A stretch of DNA of 64,000 nucleotides from Streptomyces omiyaensis (GTDB taxonomy: Bacteria; Actinomycetota; Actinomycetes; Streptomycetales; Streptomycetaceae), in NCBI RefSeq assembly GCF_014650895.1, contig NZ_BMVV01000016.1, positions 1-64,000 on the forward strand, given 5' to 3'. Of this stretch, positions 54,416-63,451 are shown one piece after another; the first letter of the stretch is position 1, and each line of letters begins with the position of its first letter. The position numbers and the translations under genes were made by a program. Below the pieces are notes generated by a model that was not told the origin of the DNA, did not search any database, and saw only the letters and a list, made by a program, of their open reading frames with translations.

Positions 54416-54580
54416 GGCCTGTCTGACCATGGGCGTCGGATCAGACCGGGTCGTTCGGTGCGTGCGATCGGCGTGCGGCCGGGGCGCCCTCGTAGCGGAG
54501 AGCTACTCGGGCGTTTCAACCGTACGACGAACGTGCGTGCCGGGCGGGCCGGACCCGACGGGAATGGTCAGACAGGCCCT
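54414..54580. mobile_element. 167-bp element with perfect 17-bp terminal inverted repeats (MITE-like)
   Basis: Left end AGGGCCTGTCTGACCAT (54414-54430) and right end 54564-54580 are perfect inverted copies. The next 20 bases inwards are also about two thirds complementary. The centre has a hairpin with arms CGCCC-CGTAGC and GCTAC-GGGCG. No frame codes for protein. It abuts the acyl-CoA dehydrogenase stop and lies just before the thiolase leader, so any transcript would carry a long cruciform. Confidence 0.78.
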
Positions 54581-54676
54581 GGGCCGTCTCCTTCCGCTCC
54601 GGGGCGTCCCCTCCCCGTCGAGCCTCCCGCCGTCCGGGCACGTCCGGACCATTCCCGTTCCAGGAAAGGGAGCGTC

Positions 54677-55885
54677 ATGTCCGACGCCTACATCTACGAC
54701 GCCGTGCGGACGCCTCGCGGCAGGAACCGCGGCGGCGCGCTGCACGGCACCAAGCCCGTCGACCTGGTCGTGGGGCTGATCCACGCCCTCCGGGAGCGCA
54801 ATCCCTCGCTCGACCCGGAGACGATCGACGACATCGTGCTCGGTGTGGTGTCGCCGGTCGGTGAGCAGGGCGGTGACATCGCCCGTACCGCCTCGCTGGT
54901 GGCAGGACTGCCGCCCACCGTGGCCGGCGTTCAGGTGAACCGTTTCTGCGCCTCGGGTCTGGAGGCGGTGAACCTCGCCGCCCAGAAGGTGGCCTCCGGC
55001 TACGAGACCCTCGTCCTGGCGGGTGGCGTCGAGTCGATGTCGCGCGTGCCCCTGGGCTCGGACGGCGGCGCCTACGCGCAGGACCCCACCACCGCCCATG
55101 ACGCGTACTTCGTGCCCCAGGGCATCGGAGCCGATCTGATCGCGACCCTGGAGGGCTTCGGGCGCGAGGACGTCGACGCCTACGCGGCCCGCTCGCAGGA
55201 GCGCGCGGAGACCGCCTGGCGCGAGGGGCGCTTCGCCAGGTCGGTCGTGCCCGTCCGCGACCTGAACGGGGTCCTGCTGCTCGACCACGACGAGCACCGC
55301 CGGCCCGGCACCACGGTGGAAAGCCTCTCCGCGCTGCCCGCCGCCTTCGCCGGCGTCGGCGCGGCGGCCGGTTTCGACGCGGTCGCGCTGCAGAAGTACC
55401 ACCACCTGGAGAGGATCGAGCACGTCCACCACGCGGGCAACAGCTCCGGCATCGTCGACGGCGCCGCGCTCACGCTGATCGGCAACCGGGAGATCGGCGA
55501 GCGCCTCGGGCTCGTCCCGCGTGCCCGGATCGTGGCGACGGCCGTCAGCGGCGCCGAGCCCACGATCATGCTCACCGGTCCGACGCCCGCCACCAGGAAG
55601 GTCCTCGCGGCGGCGGGCCTGAAGGCCGACGACATCGACCTGTTCGAACTGAACGAGGCGTTCGCGGCGGTCGTCATGAAGTGGCAGCGCGACCTGAAGG
55701 TCCCCGACGAGAAGGTCAACGTCAACGGCGGGGCCATCGCGCTGGGACACCCGCTGGGCGCCACCGGGGCCATGATCCTCGGCACCGTTCTCGACGAGCT
55801 GGAGCGGACCGGCGGCCGCCGCGGTCTCGCGACGCTCTGCGTCGGCGCCGGGATGGGCATCGCCACCGTCATCGAACGCCTCTGA
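54677..55885 (+). CDS. Acetyl-CoA C-acyltransferase (thiolase)
   Basis: A 402-residue enzyme that cleaves 3-ketoacyl-CoA with CoA at the end of each beta-oxidation turn (fadA type). It has the nucleophile VNRFCASGLEAVN (Cys91), LAGGVESMSRVPLGSDGG, FELNEAFAAVVMKWQRDL, NVNGGAIALGHPLGATGAM (His358) and the acid/base LCVGAGMGIATV (Cys388). The YHHLER segment replaces the usual loop. AGGAAAGGGAG lies before ATG 54677. It is followed 28 bases later by the FadB-type gene, so they are one operon and probably one complex. Confidence 0.95.
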   Translation: MSDAYIYDAVRTPRGRNRGGALHGTKPVDLVVGLIHALRERNPSLDPETIDDIVLGVVSPVGEQGGDIARTASLVAGLPPTVAGVQVNRFCASGLEAVNLAAQKVASGYETLVLAGGVESMSRVPLGSDGGAYAQDPTTAHDAYFVPQGIGADLIATLEGFGREDVDAYAARSQERAETAWREGRFARSVVPVRDLNGVLLLDHDEHRRPGTTVESLSALPAAFAGVGAAAGFDAVALQKYHHLERIEHVHHAGNSSGIVDGAALTLIGNREIGERLGLVPRARIVATAVSGAEPTIMLTGPTPATRKVLAAAGLKADDIDLFELNEAFAAVVMKWQRDLKVPDEKVNVNGGAIALGHPLGATGAMILGTVLDELERTGGRRGLATLCVGAGMGIATVIERL

Positions 55886-55913
55886 CCCCGCGCGACGAAA
55901 GGGAACCACCGAC

Positions 55914-58076
55914 ATGACCGCATCCGCCATCGCCTACGCACGCGACGCAGACGGCGTCGTCACCCTCGTCCTGGACGACCCCGTCTCCTCGGTCAACACC
56001 ATGAACGACGCCTTCATGGCCGGTCTGGAGGCGTGCGTCCCGCGGCTGGAGGCAGAACGCCACGAGATCACCGGCGTCCTGCTCGTCTCCGCCAAGAAGA
56101 CCTTCTTCGCGGGCGGCGACCTGAACCGGCTGCGCGCGGGCAGCGCCGACAGGGCGGCCGAGGAGACCGCCTACATCGACCGCATGAAGGGCTGGATGCG
56201 CCGGCTGGAGAAGCTCGGCCGGCCGGTCGTCGCGGTGCTGAACGGCACCGCCCTGGGCGGCGGCCTGGAGGTCGCCCTCTGCGCCCACCACCGGATCGCC
56301 GTCGACCTGCCCGGAAGCCGCTTCGGCCTGCCCGAGGTCGGTCTCGGTCTGCTGCCCGGCGGAGGCGGCATCACGCGCACCGTGCGCATGCTCGGCCTGC
56401 ACAAGGCCCTGTCCGACGTCATCCTGTCCGCCCGGAAGTTCGACCCGCGGGCGGCCCTGGCCGTCGGCCTGGTGGACGAGGTCGTCGCGGACGGGCAGGA
56501 GGCCGAGGCCCGGGCCCGGACCTGGATCGCCGAGCACCCGGACGCGGCGCAGCCCTGGGACGTGAAGGGGTTCCGGCTCCCCGGCGGAGACGTCCGGAGT
56601 CCGGAGGTCGCCGCGACCCTGCCGGCGCTGTCGGGACTGCTGCGGCGGCGGACCGGAGGGGCACCCGTGCCGGCGCCGCGCGCCGCACTGGCCGCCGCCG
56701 TCGAGGGCGCCCACGTCGACTTCGACACCGCCTCGCTGGTGGAGACCCGGTACCTGGTGAACCTGCTCGGCGGCCAGGTCACCAAGAACATGATCAAGGC
56801 CTTCTTCTTCGACCTGCAGCAGATCAGGTCCGGATCGAGCCGGCCGGACGGATTCGAGCGGTTCGCCGCGCGCAGGGTCGGGGTCGTCGGCGCGGGCATG
56901 ATGGGCGCGGGCATCGCGTACGTGAGCGCCAAGGCCGGCATCGACGTCGTCCTCAAGGACGTCACCCCCGAGGCGGCGGAGCGGGGCAAGGACTACGCCC
57001 GGAAGCTGGAGTCGAAGGCCCTGGCCGCGGGCCGGACCTCGCGGGAGCGCTCCGACGCGCTGCTGGGACGGATCCGCACGACGGCGGAGGCGGCCGACTT
57101 CGCCGGAGTGGACTTCGTGGTCGAGGCCGTCTTCGAGTCGGTGCCGGTGAAGCAGCAGGCCTTCCAGGAGATCCAGGACGTCGTGGAACCCGACGCGGTG
57201 CTCGGGTCCAACACCTCCACCCTGCCGATCGGCCTGCTGGCCCAGGGGGTGGCGCGCGCCCGCGACTTCATCGGCGTCCACTTCTTCAGCCCGGTCGACA
57301 GGATGTCCCTGGTCGAGATCGTCCGGGGCGCGCACACCAGCGACGAGACGCTGGCCAAGGTCTTCGACTACGTCCTTCAGATCGGCAAGACCCCCATCGT
57401 GGTCAACGACTCGCGCGGCTTCTTCACCTCCCGGGTGATCGGCCGCTTCCTCGCCGAGGCCGTCGCCGCCGTCGGCGAGGGCGTCGAGCCGGCCAGCGTC
57501 GAGCAGGCGGCGCTCCAGGCGGGCTACCCGGCGGGCGCGCTCCAGCTGATGGACGAGCTGACCCTGTCCCTGACGCAGAGGATCCGCGTCGAGACCCGGG
57601 CCGCCGAGGAGGCCGAGGGGAGGACCTGGGTGGCGCACCCCTCGGAGGACGTCGTCGACTGGATGCTGGAGCAGGGCCGTGTCGGACGGCGTGAGCGTGC
57701 CGGCTGGTACGACTACGACGTCTCCGGCAGGCGGACCGGCATCTGGCCGGGCGTCCGCGAACGGTACGGTTCGGGGCGGCTCGTCCTGCCGCTGCGGGAC
57801 CTCCAGGAGCGGATGCTGTTCGCGGAGGCCCTCGACGCCGTCGACTGCCTGGACACGGGCGTGCTGACCGGCGTGGCCGACGCCAACGTGGGATCGATCC
57901 AGGGCATCGGCTTCCCGGCCTGGACCGGTGGCGTCCTGCAGTACGTCAACCAGTACGAGGGGGGCCTCCCGGGGTTCGTCGCCAGGGCGCGCGAGCTGGC
58001 CGCGGCCTATGGCGACCGGTTCCTGCCGCCCGCGTCGCTGGTGGAGCGTGCCGGGCGGGGCGAGACCTATGTCTGA
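55914..58076 (+). CDS. FadB/FadJ-type bifunctional enoyl-CoA hydratase / 3-hydroxyacyl-CoA dehydrogenase
   Basis: A 720-residue enzyme carrying out the hydration and second oxidation of beta-oxidation. The crotonase domain (about 5-200) has KKTFFAGGDLNRL, LNGTALGGGLEVALCAHHRIA (first Glu) and FGLPEVGLGLLPGGGG (second Glu). The dehydrogenase begins with RRVGVVGAGMMGAGIAYVSAKAGIDVVLKD (about 320-350). It continues with VEAVFESVPVKQQAFQEI, SNTSTLPIGLLAQGV, FIGVHFFSPVDRMSLVEIV (catalytic His) and KTPIVVNDSRGFFTSRVIGRFLAEA. The helical C-terminal domains end at 720, normal for FadB. ATG 55914 has GAAAGGGAACC upstream. It overlaps the next gene by 8 bases. Confidence 0.95.
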   Translation: MTASAIAYARDADGVVTLVLDDPVSSVNTMNDAFMAGLEACVPRLEAERHEITGVLLVSAKKTFFAGGDLNRLRAGSADRAAEETAYIDRMKGWMRRLEKLGRPVVAVLNGTALGGGLEVALCAHHRIAVDLPGSRFGLPEVGLGLLPGGGGITRTVRMLGLHKALSDVILSARKFDPRAALAVGLVDEVVADGQEAEARARTWIAEHPDAAQPWDVKGFRLPGGDVRSPEVAATLPALSGLLRRRTGGAPVPAPRAALAAAVEGAHVDFDTASLVETRYLVNLLGGQVTKNMIKAFFFDLQQIRSGSSRPDGFERFAARRVGVVGAGMMGAGIAYVSAKAGIDVVLKDVTPEAAERGKDYARKLESKALAAGRTSRERSDALLGRIRTTAEAADFAGVDFVVEAVFESVPVKQQAFQEIQDVVEPDAVLGSNTSTLPIGLLAQGVARARDFIGVHFFSPVDRMSLVEIVRGAHTSDETLAKVFDYVLQIGKTPIVVNDSRGFFTSRVIGRFLAEAVAAVGEGVEPASVEQAALQAGYPAGALQLMDELTLSLTQRIRVETRAAEEAEGRTWVAHPSEDVVDWMLEQGRVGRRERAGWYDYDVSGRRTGIWPGVRERYGSGRLVLPLRDLQERMLFAEALDAVDCLDTGVLTGVADANVGSIQGIGFPAWTGGVLQYVNQYEGGLPGFVARARELAAAYGDRFLPPASLVERAGRGETYV

Positions 58077-59088
58077 GGCCGTCGCCGCCGTGCCGCGCCT
58101 GCGCACCCGGTTCACCGAACTGTTGGGGATCGAGCACCCCGTGGTGCAGGGCGGGATGATGTGGGTGGGGCGGGCCGAGCTGGCCGCCGCCGTCTCGGAG
58201 GCGGGCGGGCTCGGCGTCCTCACGGCCCTCACCCAGCCCACCCCGGCGGACCTGGCCCGGGAGATCGAGCGGACCCGCGCGCTCACCGACAAGCCGTTCG
58301 GCGTCAATCTCACGATCCTGCCGGCGATCACGCCGCCGCCCTACGAGGAGTACCGGCGGGTGATCGTCGACTGCGGGGTGACGATCGTCGAGACGGCGGG
58401 CTCCAGCCCCGCGCCGCACATGGAGTTCTTCGCGCGCCACGGCGTGCGCGTCGTCCACAAGTGCACGAGCGTGCGGCACGCGGTGAAGGCCGAGCGGCTC
58501 GGGGTGGCCGCGGTGTCGATCGACGGATTCGAGTGCGCGGGTCACCCCGGCGAGGACGACGTGCCGGGCCTGGTCCTGGTTCCCGCCGCCGCGGACGCCC
58601 TCACGGTCCCCTTCATCGCCTCGGGCGGGTTCACCGACGGACGCGGTCTCGCGGCGGCGCTGGCCCTCGGTGCGGACGGGGTGAACATGGGCACCCGTTT
58701 CCTGTGTTCCGAGGAGGCGCCGGTGGCCGAGGCCGTCAAGCGGAGGATCGTCGAGGCGTCCGAGCTCGACACCCGGCTCGTCTTCCGCGAGCTGCGCAAC
58801 ACGGCCCGGGTGGCACGCAACACGGTCAGCGAGGAGGTCGTCCGGATCCTGGCGGACGGCGGTGCGTTCGCCGACGTCCGGCCGTTGGTGGCGGGGGCCC
58901 GCGGTCGCCGGGTCTTCGAGGACGGCGACCTCGAAGCCGGGATCTGGTCCGTCGGCCTGTCCCAGGGGCTGGTGCGCGACATCGCCCCGGCCGGCCTGCT
59001 CGTGGAGCGGATCGTGCGCGAGGCGCGGGAGGTGGTCGAGCGGATGCACCGGGCGTTCGCCGGGACGGGCGGGACGCGTCCGGCGTAG
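58069..59088 (+). CDS. Nitronate monooxygenase-like flavoprotein (2-nitropropane dioxygenase family)
   Basis: A 339-residue TIM-barrel flavoprotein: TELLGIEHPVVQGGMMWVGRAELAAAVSEAGGLGVLTA at the start, PFGVNLTILPAI, VETAGSSPAPHMEFFARHGVRVVHKCTSVRHAVKAERLGV, VSIDGFECAGHPGEDD (the conserved G-GH loop) and PFIASGGFTDGRGLAAALALGADGVNMGTRFLCSEEAP binding FMN phosphate. Many family members in catabolic clusters are not tested nitronate oxidases. Some act as FabK-like or quinone reductases. It is translationally coupled to the FadB-type gene. Two hairpins follow. Confidence 0.92.
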   Translation: MSEAVAAVPRLRTRFTELLGIEHPVVQGGMMWVGRAELAAAVSEAGGLGVLTALTQPTPADLAREIERTRALTDKPFGVNLTILPAITPPPYEEYRRVIVDCGVTIVETAGSSPAPHMEFFARHGVRVVHKCTSVRHAVKAERLGVAAVSIDGFECAGHPGEDDVPGLVLVPAAADALTVPFIASGGFTDGRGLAAALALGADGVNMGTRFLCSEEAPVAEAVKRRIVEASELDTRLVFRELRNTARVARNTVSEEVVRILADGGAFADVRPLVAGARGRRVFEDGDLEAGIWSVGLSQGLVRDIAPAGLLVERIVREAREVVERMHRAFAGTGGTRPA

Positions 59089-59107
59089 CGGCGCGCCCGC
59101 GTCCCGT

Positions 59108-59141
59108 CGTCCGCCGCGGTGCCCGGCCCGCGCGGCGGACG
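59108..59141. terminator. Terminator hairpin after the flavoprotein gene
   Basis: An 11-bp perfect stem (59108-59118 with 59131-59141) with a 12-base loop. A second, 8-bp hairpin lies about 20 bases further on. Together they probably end the beta-oxidation operon. Confidence 0.75.
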
Positions 59142-59197
59142 CCCCTCCGGCGTACCCCCGCTCCCGTCCGTCCGGGCGGGAGCGCCGGCACCTGACA

Positions 59198-59222
59198 TAA
59201 ATATGACTGCCCGTCATTTATC
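59198..59222. promoter_or_regulatory. AT-rich operator upstream of the MpaB-like gene
   Basis: ATGAC-TGCCC-GTCAT gives 5-bp arms with matching AT flanks (TAAAT and TTATC). The AT-rich patch is unusual here. One of the TetR proteins at the end of the window is the obvious candidate to bind it. Confidence 0.65.
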
Positions 59223-59292
59223 TTTCCGCAGAAGGAACTTGAAGGACAGAAGGTACGTGAAGAACATCTCCGTCTCCGGCGCATCCGGAGTC

Positions 59293-59322
59293 TTGACGCC
59301 TTGTGATACGGGTCAATAGTTT
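59293..59322 (+). promoter_or_regulatory. Putative promoter for the MpaB-like/aldehyde dehydrogenase operon
   Basis: TTGACG and TAGTTT are 18 bases apart and about 190 bases before ATG 59510. It is downstream of the AT-rich operator. No other gene is present between 59142 and 59509. Confidence 0.55.
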
Positions 59323-59509
59323 CAGTCTCATCGACTCTCCGGGACGCTCCCCATGGCCCCGGTCCGCCCCACCGAGGTCCCCGCCGCCCACGACCCGCGC
59401 GGCACCGCGCGACGACGTCACCGTCCCGGCACGGACGCCCTCGCCCCTTCCCCACGTCCACACGCACCGCGCGCCGGTGGCGGCGGTGCCGACAGAAGGG
59501 ACCACCCCC

Positions 59510-60457
59510 ATGGGCCGCCACAGCCGGCTCCGCCGCATCCGGCAGATGGACCCGCGGCGGGACCACGAGCTGATCTTCCGGTGGATCACCCAGTACGACT
59601 TCTCCCGCGACTACCTCCACGGGACGTCGGTCGCCTTCCTGCGCGACTACGGCGTCCCGCGCATCTCCCGGCTCCTGGACCGCACCCAGGAGTTCGAGCG
59701 GGCCGGCCAGAAGCGGTACGACGACACGGTGCTGCTCGCCTACGAGCTGGTCCGCGAGGGGATGGACTCGGAGCACGGCAGGGCGGCCGCCCGCCACCTG
59801 AACCGCATCCACGGGCGCTACCGCATCCCCAACGAGGACTTCCTCTACGTCCTGGCCACCACGGTGGTGGGGCCGAAGCGGTGGATCGACCGGTACGGCT
59901 GGCGGCGGCTGTCCCGGCAGGAGACCGAGAGCCTGGCGCTGGTGGGGCGGCGGATGGGCGAGATGATGGGCCTCTCCGGAGTGCCCGACACCTACGACGC
60001 CTTCGAGCGCCTCCACGACGCCTACGAGCGCGAGATGTTCGCGTACGACCCCGCCAACCGCAGGGTCGCGGCGGCGACCCTGCGGACCATGGCGTCCTGG
60101 TATCCGGCCCCGCTGCGGCGGGTGGCGTCCCGGATCGTGCTCGCCACCCTGGACGAGCCGCTGCTGGAGGCGCTCGGCTTCCGTCCGCAGCCGCGCCGGC
60201 TGCGGGCCGTGGTCCACCGCGCGTTCCGCGTCCGCGCCGTGCTGATCCGGATGCTGCCCGGCAGGCCGGACCGGTTCCCCCGGAAGCCCGTGGCGCGCAC
60301 CTACCCCTTCGGCTGGACCCTGGACGACCTGGGTCCCCATTGGGCGCACTCCCGCGCGCCGGAACCGCTGGGGGACGAGAGCCCTCCGCAGCCGGCCCCC
60401 GCCCCCTCCTCCGTACCGCCGTCCACCGCCCGCGCCTCCCGTCAGGAGCCCCGATGA
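59510..60457 (+). CDS. MpaB-family oxygenase-like protein (DUF2236)
   Basis: A 315-residue, mainly helical protein. It reads DHELIFRWITQYDFSRDYLHGTSVAFLRDYGVPRISRLLDRTQEFERAGQKRYDDTVLLAYELVREG, then ARHLNRIHGRYRIPNEDFLYVLATTVVGPKRWIDRYGWRRLS, GRRMGEMMGL and YDAFERLHDAYEREMFAYDPANRRVA. RIHGRYRIPNEDFLYVLAT is the DUF2236 core, in which Arg and His ligate heme in latex-clearing protein and MpaB relatives. The C-terminal 40 residues are Pro/Ala/Ser-rich. ATG 59510 has GAAGGGA upstream. The stop overlaps the aldehyde dehydrogenase start (ATGA), so an oxidative cleavage yielding aldehydes would be logical. Confidence 0.88.
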   Translation: MGRHSRLRRIRQMDPRRDHELIFRWITQYDFSRDYLHGTSVAFLRDYGVPRISRLLDRTQEFERAGQKRYDDTVLLAYELVREGMDSEHGRAAARHLNRIHGRYRIPNEDFLYVLATTVVGPKRWIDRYGWRRLSRQETESLALVGRRMGEMMGLSGVPDTYDAFERLHDAYEREMFAYDPANRRVAAATLRTMASWYPAPLRRVASRIVLATLDEPLLEALGFRPQPRRLRAVVHRAFRVRAVLIRMLPGRPDRFPRKPVARTYPFGWTLDDLGPHWAHSRAPEPLGDESPPQPAPAPSSVPPSTARASRQEPR

Positions 60458-61947
60458 CCGACACCGCACCGGCCGCCGCAGTCTTCGCCGTCCACTCCCC
60501 CGCCACCGGCACGCCGGTGGCCGAGCACCCGGTCGCCGGGCCGCAGGAGGTCTCCCGCGCCGTGGAACGGGCGAGGAGCGTCCAGGCGGGGTGGGCGGCG
60601 CTGTCCGCCGCCCGGCGGCGCGATCACCTGCTGCGCTGGAAGAAGGCGCTCGCCGGCGAGCTGGACGCGGTGGCGGGCGTCATCGCCGAGGAGACCGGCA
60701 AGCCCGCCGGGGACGCGGCGCTGGAGGTCGTCCTCACCCTGGAGCACCTGGCCTGGGCCGCCCGCAACGCCGGGAGCGCGCTGCGCCGGCGGAGGGTGGG
60801 CACCGGCCTCTTCGCCCTCCACCAGCGGGCCTCCCTGACGTACCGGCCGCTGGGCGTGGTCGGGGTGATCGGCCCCTGGAACTATCCGCTGTACACGCCG
60901 ATGGGTTCCGTCGGCTACGCCCTGGCGGCGGGCAACGCCGTGGTCCTCAAGCCGTCCGAGCTGACTCCGGGCACCGGCGTGCTGCTCGCGCGGCTCTTCG
61001 ACGCCGCCGTGCCCGAGCACTCCGGGCTGCTCACCACCGTCACCGGTCCGGCCTCCACCGGGGACGCCCTGGCCCGCTCAGGGGTCGACAAGCTGGCCTT
61101 CACCGGTTCGCCGGGGACCGCCCGCGCGGTGATGGAAGCGTGCGCGCGGACCCTGACGCCGTTCCTCGCCGAGTGCGGCGGGAAGGACGCGGTGATCGTC
61201 ACCGCGGACGCGGACCTGGACGCCGCCGCCGACGCGATCGTGTGGGGCGCCCTGAGCAATGCCGGGCAGACCTGCGCGGGGGTGGAGCGCGTCTACGCCG
61301 TACGGGAGATCCACGCGGCGCTGTGCGAGCGGGTGGTGGAGCGGGCGGGAGCGCTGCGGCCCGGCTCCGAGACGGACTCCCCCTACGGTCCGATGACGCT
61401 TCCGGCGCAGCTCGCGGTCGTCGAGCGGCACGTGACCGGGGCGGTCGCACAGGGGGCGCGGGCCCTGCTGGGCGGACCGGGGTCGGTGCGGGCGCCGTAC
61501 GTCTCGCCGGTGGTGCTGACCGGGGTGCCGGAGGACGCGGCGGCGATGACGGAGGAGACCTTCGGCCCCGTGATGGCGATCAATCCGGTGGCCGACGTGG
61601 ACGAGGCGGTGGCACGGGCCAACGCCTCCCGCTACGCCCTGGGGGCCGCGGTCTTCTGCGGCAGCGGACGGGCCGGTGCGGCGATCGCCGCGCGGCTGCA
61701 CGCGGGGGCGGTGTCGGTGAACTCGGTGCTGGGCTTCGCGGCGGTGCCGGCGCTGCCGTTCGGCGGCTCGCGGGAGTCGGGCTTCGGACGGATCCACGGC
61801 GAGGAGGGGCTGCGGGCCTTCAGTTCGGCGCAGTCGATGACGGTCCAGCGGTTCGCCCCGCCGATCGCCCTGACCTCGTTCACGGTCCCGGCCGCGGCCC
61901 GGGAACGGGCCGTGCGGCTCGCCCGGTCCCTGCACCGGCGCCGCTGA
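60454..61947 (+). CDS. Aldehyde dehydrogenase
   Basis: A 497-residue NAD(P) enzyme oxidising an aldehyde to the acid. PLGVVGVIGPWNYPLYTPMGSVGYALAAGNAVVLKPSELTP is the cofactor strand, LAFTGSPGTARAVM the turn, AECGGKDAVIVTADADLDAAADAIVWGALSNAGQTCAGVERVYAV carries the general base Glu240 and nucleophile Cys274, and EETFGPVMAINPVADVDEAV and PALPFGGSRESGFGRIHGEEGLRAFSS close the fold. ECGGKD replaces the common ELGGK. The protein is close to the succinate-semialdehyde/long-chain aldehyde branch, but the substrate is unknown. Translationally coupled to the MpaB-like gene; its product could feed the acyl-CoA ligase. Confidence 0.94.
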   Translation: MTDTAPAAAVFAVHSPATGTPVAEHPVAGPQEVSRAVERARSVQAGWAALSAARRRDHLLRWKKALAGELDAVAGVIAEETGKPAGDAALEVVLTLEHLAWAARNAGSALRRRRVGTGLFALHQRASLTYRPLGVVGVIGPWNYPLYTPMGSVGYALAAGNAVVLKPSELTPGTGVLLARLFDAAVPEHSGLLTTVTGPASTGDALARSGVDKLAFTGSPGTARAVMEACARTLTPFLAECGGKDAVIVTADADLDAAADAIVWGALSNAGQTCAGVERVYAVREIHAALCERVVERAGALRPGSETDSPYGPMTLPAQLAVVERHVTGAVAQGARALLGGPGSVRAPYVSPVVLTGVPEDAAAMTEETFGPVMAINPVADVDEAVARANASRYALGAAVFCGSGRAGAAIAARLHAGAVSVNSVLGFAAVPALPFGGSRESGFGRIHGEEGLRAFSSAQSMTVQRFAPPIALTSFTVPAAARERAVRLARSLHRRR

Positions 61948-61988
61948 GCGGCGCGTCGCGCCCGGACCGGTGGGACGGGCGGACCCGG

Positions 61989-62606
61989 TCAGGCGGCCAG
62001 GAGCGGGGCGAGGTAGCGGCGGGCGAAGGCCCGCGCCTGCTCCTCGTCGTCCATCGCGACGCAGCCGGCCGGGTTGAGCAGGAAGGACACGGCGACGCGC
62101 ACCATCAGTTCGGCCAGCGGACGGGGATCGTCGCCGGGGCGCCCCTCGGCCTTCTGCGCGCGGCGCAGGTGGACGGTCAGGTAGTCGACGGTCGAGGAGA
62201 GCGTGGAACCGCCCCGCACGGTGAGGTGGGGCAGGACCAGTTCGGGTTCGAGGCGCAGCAGCCCGCCGAAGAGCGGGTGGACCCGGGTGTGGCGCAGGGT
62301 GACGACGAAGCCCTCGACGACCCGCTCCTCCATGGTCGGCAGCGGCGCCACCGTCGCGTCCAGCAGCTCGTAGAACCGGGCGAGTTCGCGCAGCAGGGTG
62401 GCCTCGACCAGCCTGTCCTTGCTCCGGAAGCGCCGGAAGACCGTGACGCGGGAGACCCCGGCGCGCTTGGCCACGTCGTCCACGGAGGAGCGGCGCAGAC
62501 CCAGCAGGGTGAACTGCTCCAGGGCGGCGTCGAGGATCCTCAGCGCCGTGCGGTCCTCCGCCCCCACCCGGACGGGTCCCCCCGGGTGGTCCGTGTCAGT
62601 GCTCAT
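61989..62606 (-). CDS. TetR-family transcriptional regulator
   Basis: A 205-residue repressor. The DNA-binding part is LRILDAALEQFTLLGLRRSSVDDVAKRAGVSRVTVFRRFRSKDRLVEATLLRE, with recognition helix VSRVTVFRRF. The ligand domain is helical with LLDATVAPLPTMEERVVEGFVVTLRHTR and AELMVRVAVSFLLNPAGCVAMDDEEQ. ATG 62606 begins the conserved part; the frame extends 67 codons upstream into low-complexity sequence. It is convergent with the aldehyde dehydrogenase gene, 41 bases away, so it probably governs the MpaB-like operon. Inducer unknown. Confidence 0.92.
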   Translation of the reverse strand: MSTDTDHPGGPVRVGAEDRTALRILDAALEQFTLLGLRRSSVDDVAKRAGVSRVTVFRRFRSKDRLVEATLLRELARFYELLDATVAPLPTMEERVVEGFVVTLRHTRVHPLFGGLLRLEPELVLPHLTVRGGSTLSSTVDYLTVHLRRAQKAEGRPGDDPRPLAELMVRVAVSFLLNPAGCVAMDDEEQARAFARRYLAPLLAA

Positions 62607-62884
62607 GGCGCTCACGATACCGGCGCGTTCTCCCCCGGGATCCGGTGCGTTCCCCTGCGGGATCCGGTGCGGCGCCTCCCGTCTCCCGGTGGCGTACCGG
62701 ACGCCGGAGGGAATCCGGCGGCTCGCCGTCCGGCCGCGGGATCCGCGGCCCGGCGCCGGTACGGGCACCCGCCCCGCGCACCCGTCTCCACACCCTTGCG
62801 CGAGCACGCACCCGCACCCGCGCCCGCGCCCGTACCGCCGGCGGACCGCGTCCGCGCCGCCGGCACCGACGAGAGGACATCCGC

Positions 62885-63382
62885 ATGGACGTGCACGAGG
62901 CCCGCGCCCGGTTCCGGGAGCTCCGGGGACGCCGGGAGGAGGAGGGACCGGTCGCCCCGGCCGTGCTCGACGCGATCTGGGCCGCGCTGCCCACCGTCCG
63001 CCCCGAGGAGATCCTCGGCGTCTGGAAGGGCGGCGAGTTCCGCACCGGCCACCCCCTGAACGGCACTCTGGCGAAGGCCGGCTGGTACGGCAAGACGTTC
63101 CTCTCCCGGCACGACGCCAAGCCGCTGGTCTGCCGGGACTCCGCGGGAGCGTTCTACTCCGATCGCGCGCTCGGCAAGGGTGAGGCCAGTCTGTGGAGCG
63201 TCGAGTTCCGCGGGGAGACGACGGCCACCATGGTCTACGACGGACGGCCGGTCCTCGACCACTTCAAGCGGGTGGACGACACCACCCTGATGGGGATCAT
63301 GAACGCCAAGGGGGTGCCGGCCGAAGGCCCCTTCCTCTACTTCTTCCTGGAGCGCCCTCCGGAGGCCGGGGAGCCGGCATGA
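62885..63382 (+). CDS. DUF4334 (GXWXG-domain) protein
   Basis: A 165-residue soluble protein. The N-terminal GXWXG domain reads ILGVWKGGEFRTGHPLNGTLAKAGWYGKTFLSRHDAKPLVC. It is followed by the DUF4334 part: WSVEFRGETTATMVYDGRPVLDHFKRVDDTTLMGIMNAKGV and PFLYFFLERP. The pair folds as a small beta barrel; related proteins bind fatty acyl or lipid ligands, but no enzyme activity is established. GAGGACAT lies just before ATG 62885. It is divergent from the TetR gene, which may control it, and lies next to the fatty-acid-like catabolic block, so a lipid carrier role is plausible. Confidence 0.9.
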   Translation: MDVHEARARFRELRGRREEEGPVAPAVLDAIWAALPTVRPEEILGVWKGGEFRTGHPLNGTLAKAGWYGKTFLSRHDAKPLVCRDSAGAFYSDRALGKGEASLWSVEFRGETTATMVYDGRPVLDHFKRVDDTTLMGIMNAKGVPAEGPFLYFFLERPPEAGEPA

Positions 63383-63451
63383 GCCGCGCCCGGGTCCGTA
63401 CGCCCGGCGGCGACCGCCGGTGACGGGCGTGCGGCGGAAGGCCCCTGCCGT

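Noticed and set aside
54416..54676. Riboswitch upstream of thiolase
   Set aside because: The structure is explained by symmetric terminal repeats; no known riboswitch core was recognised.
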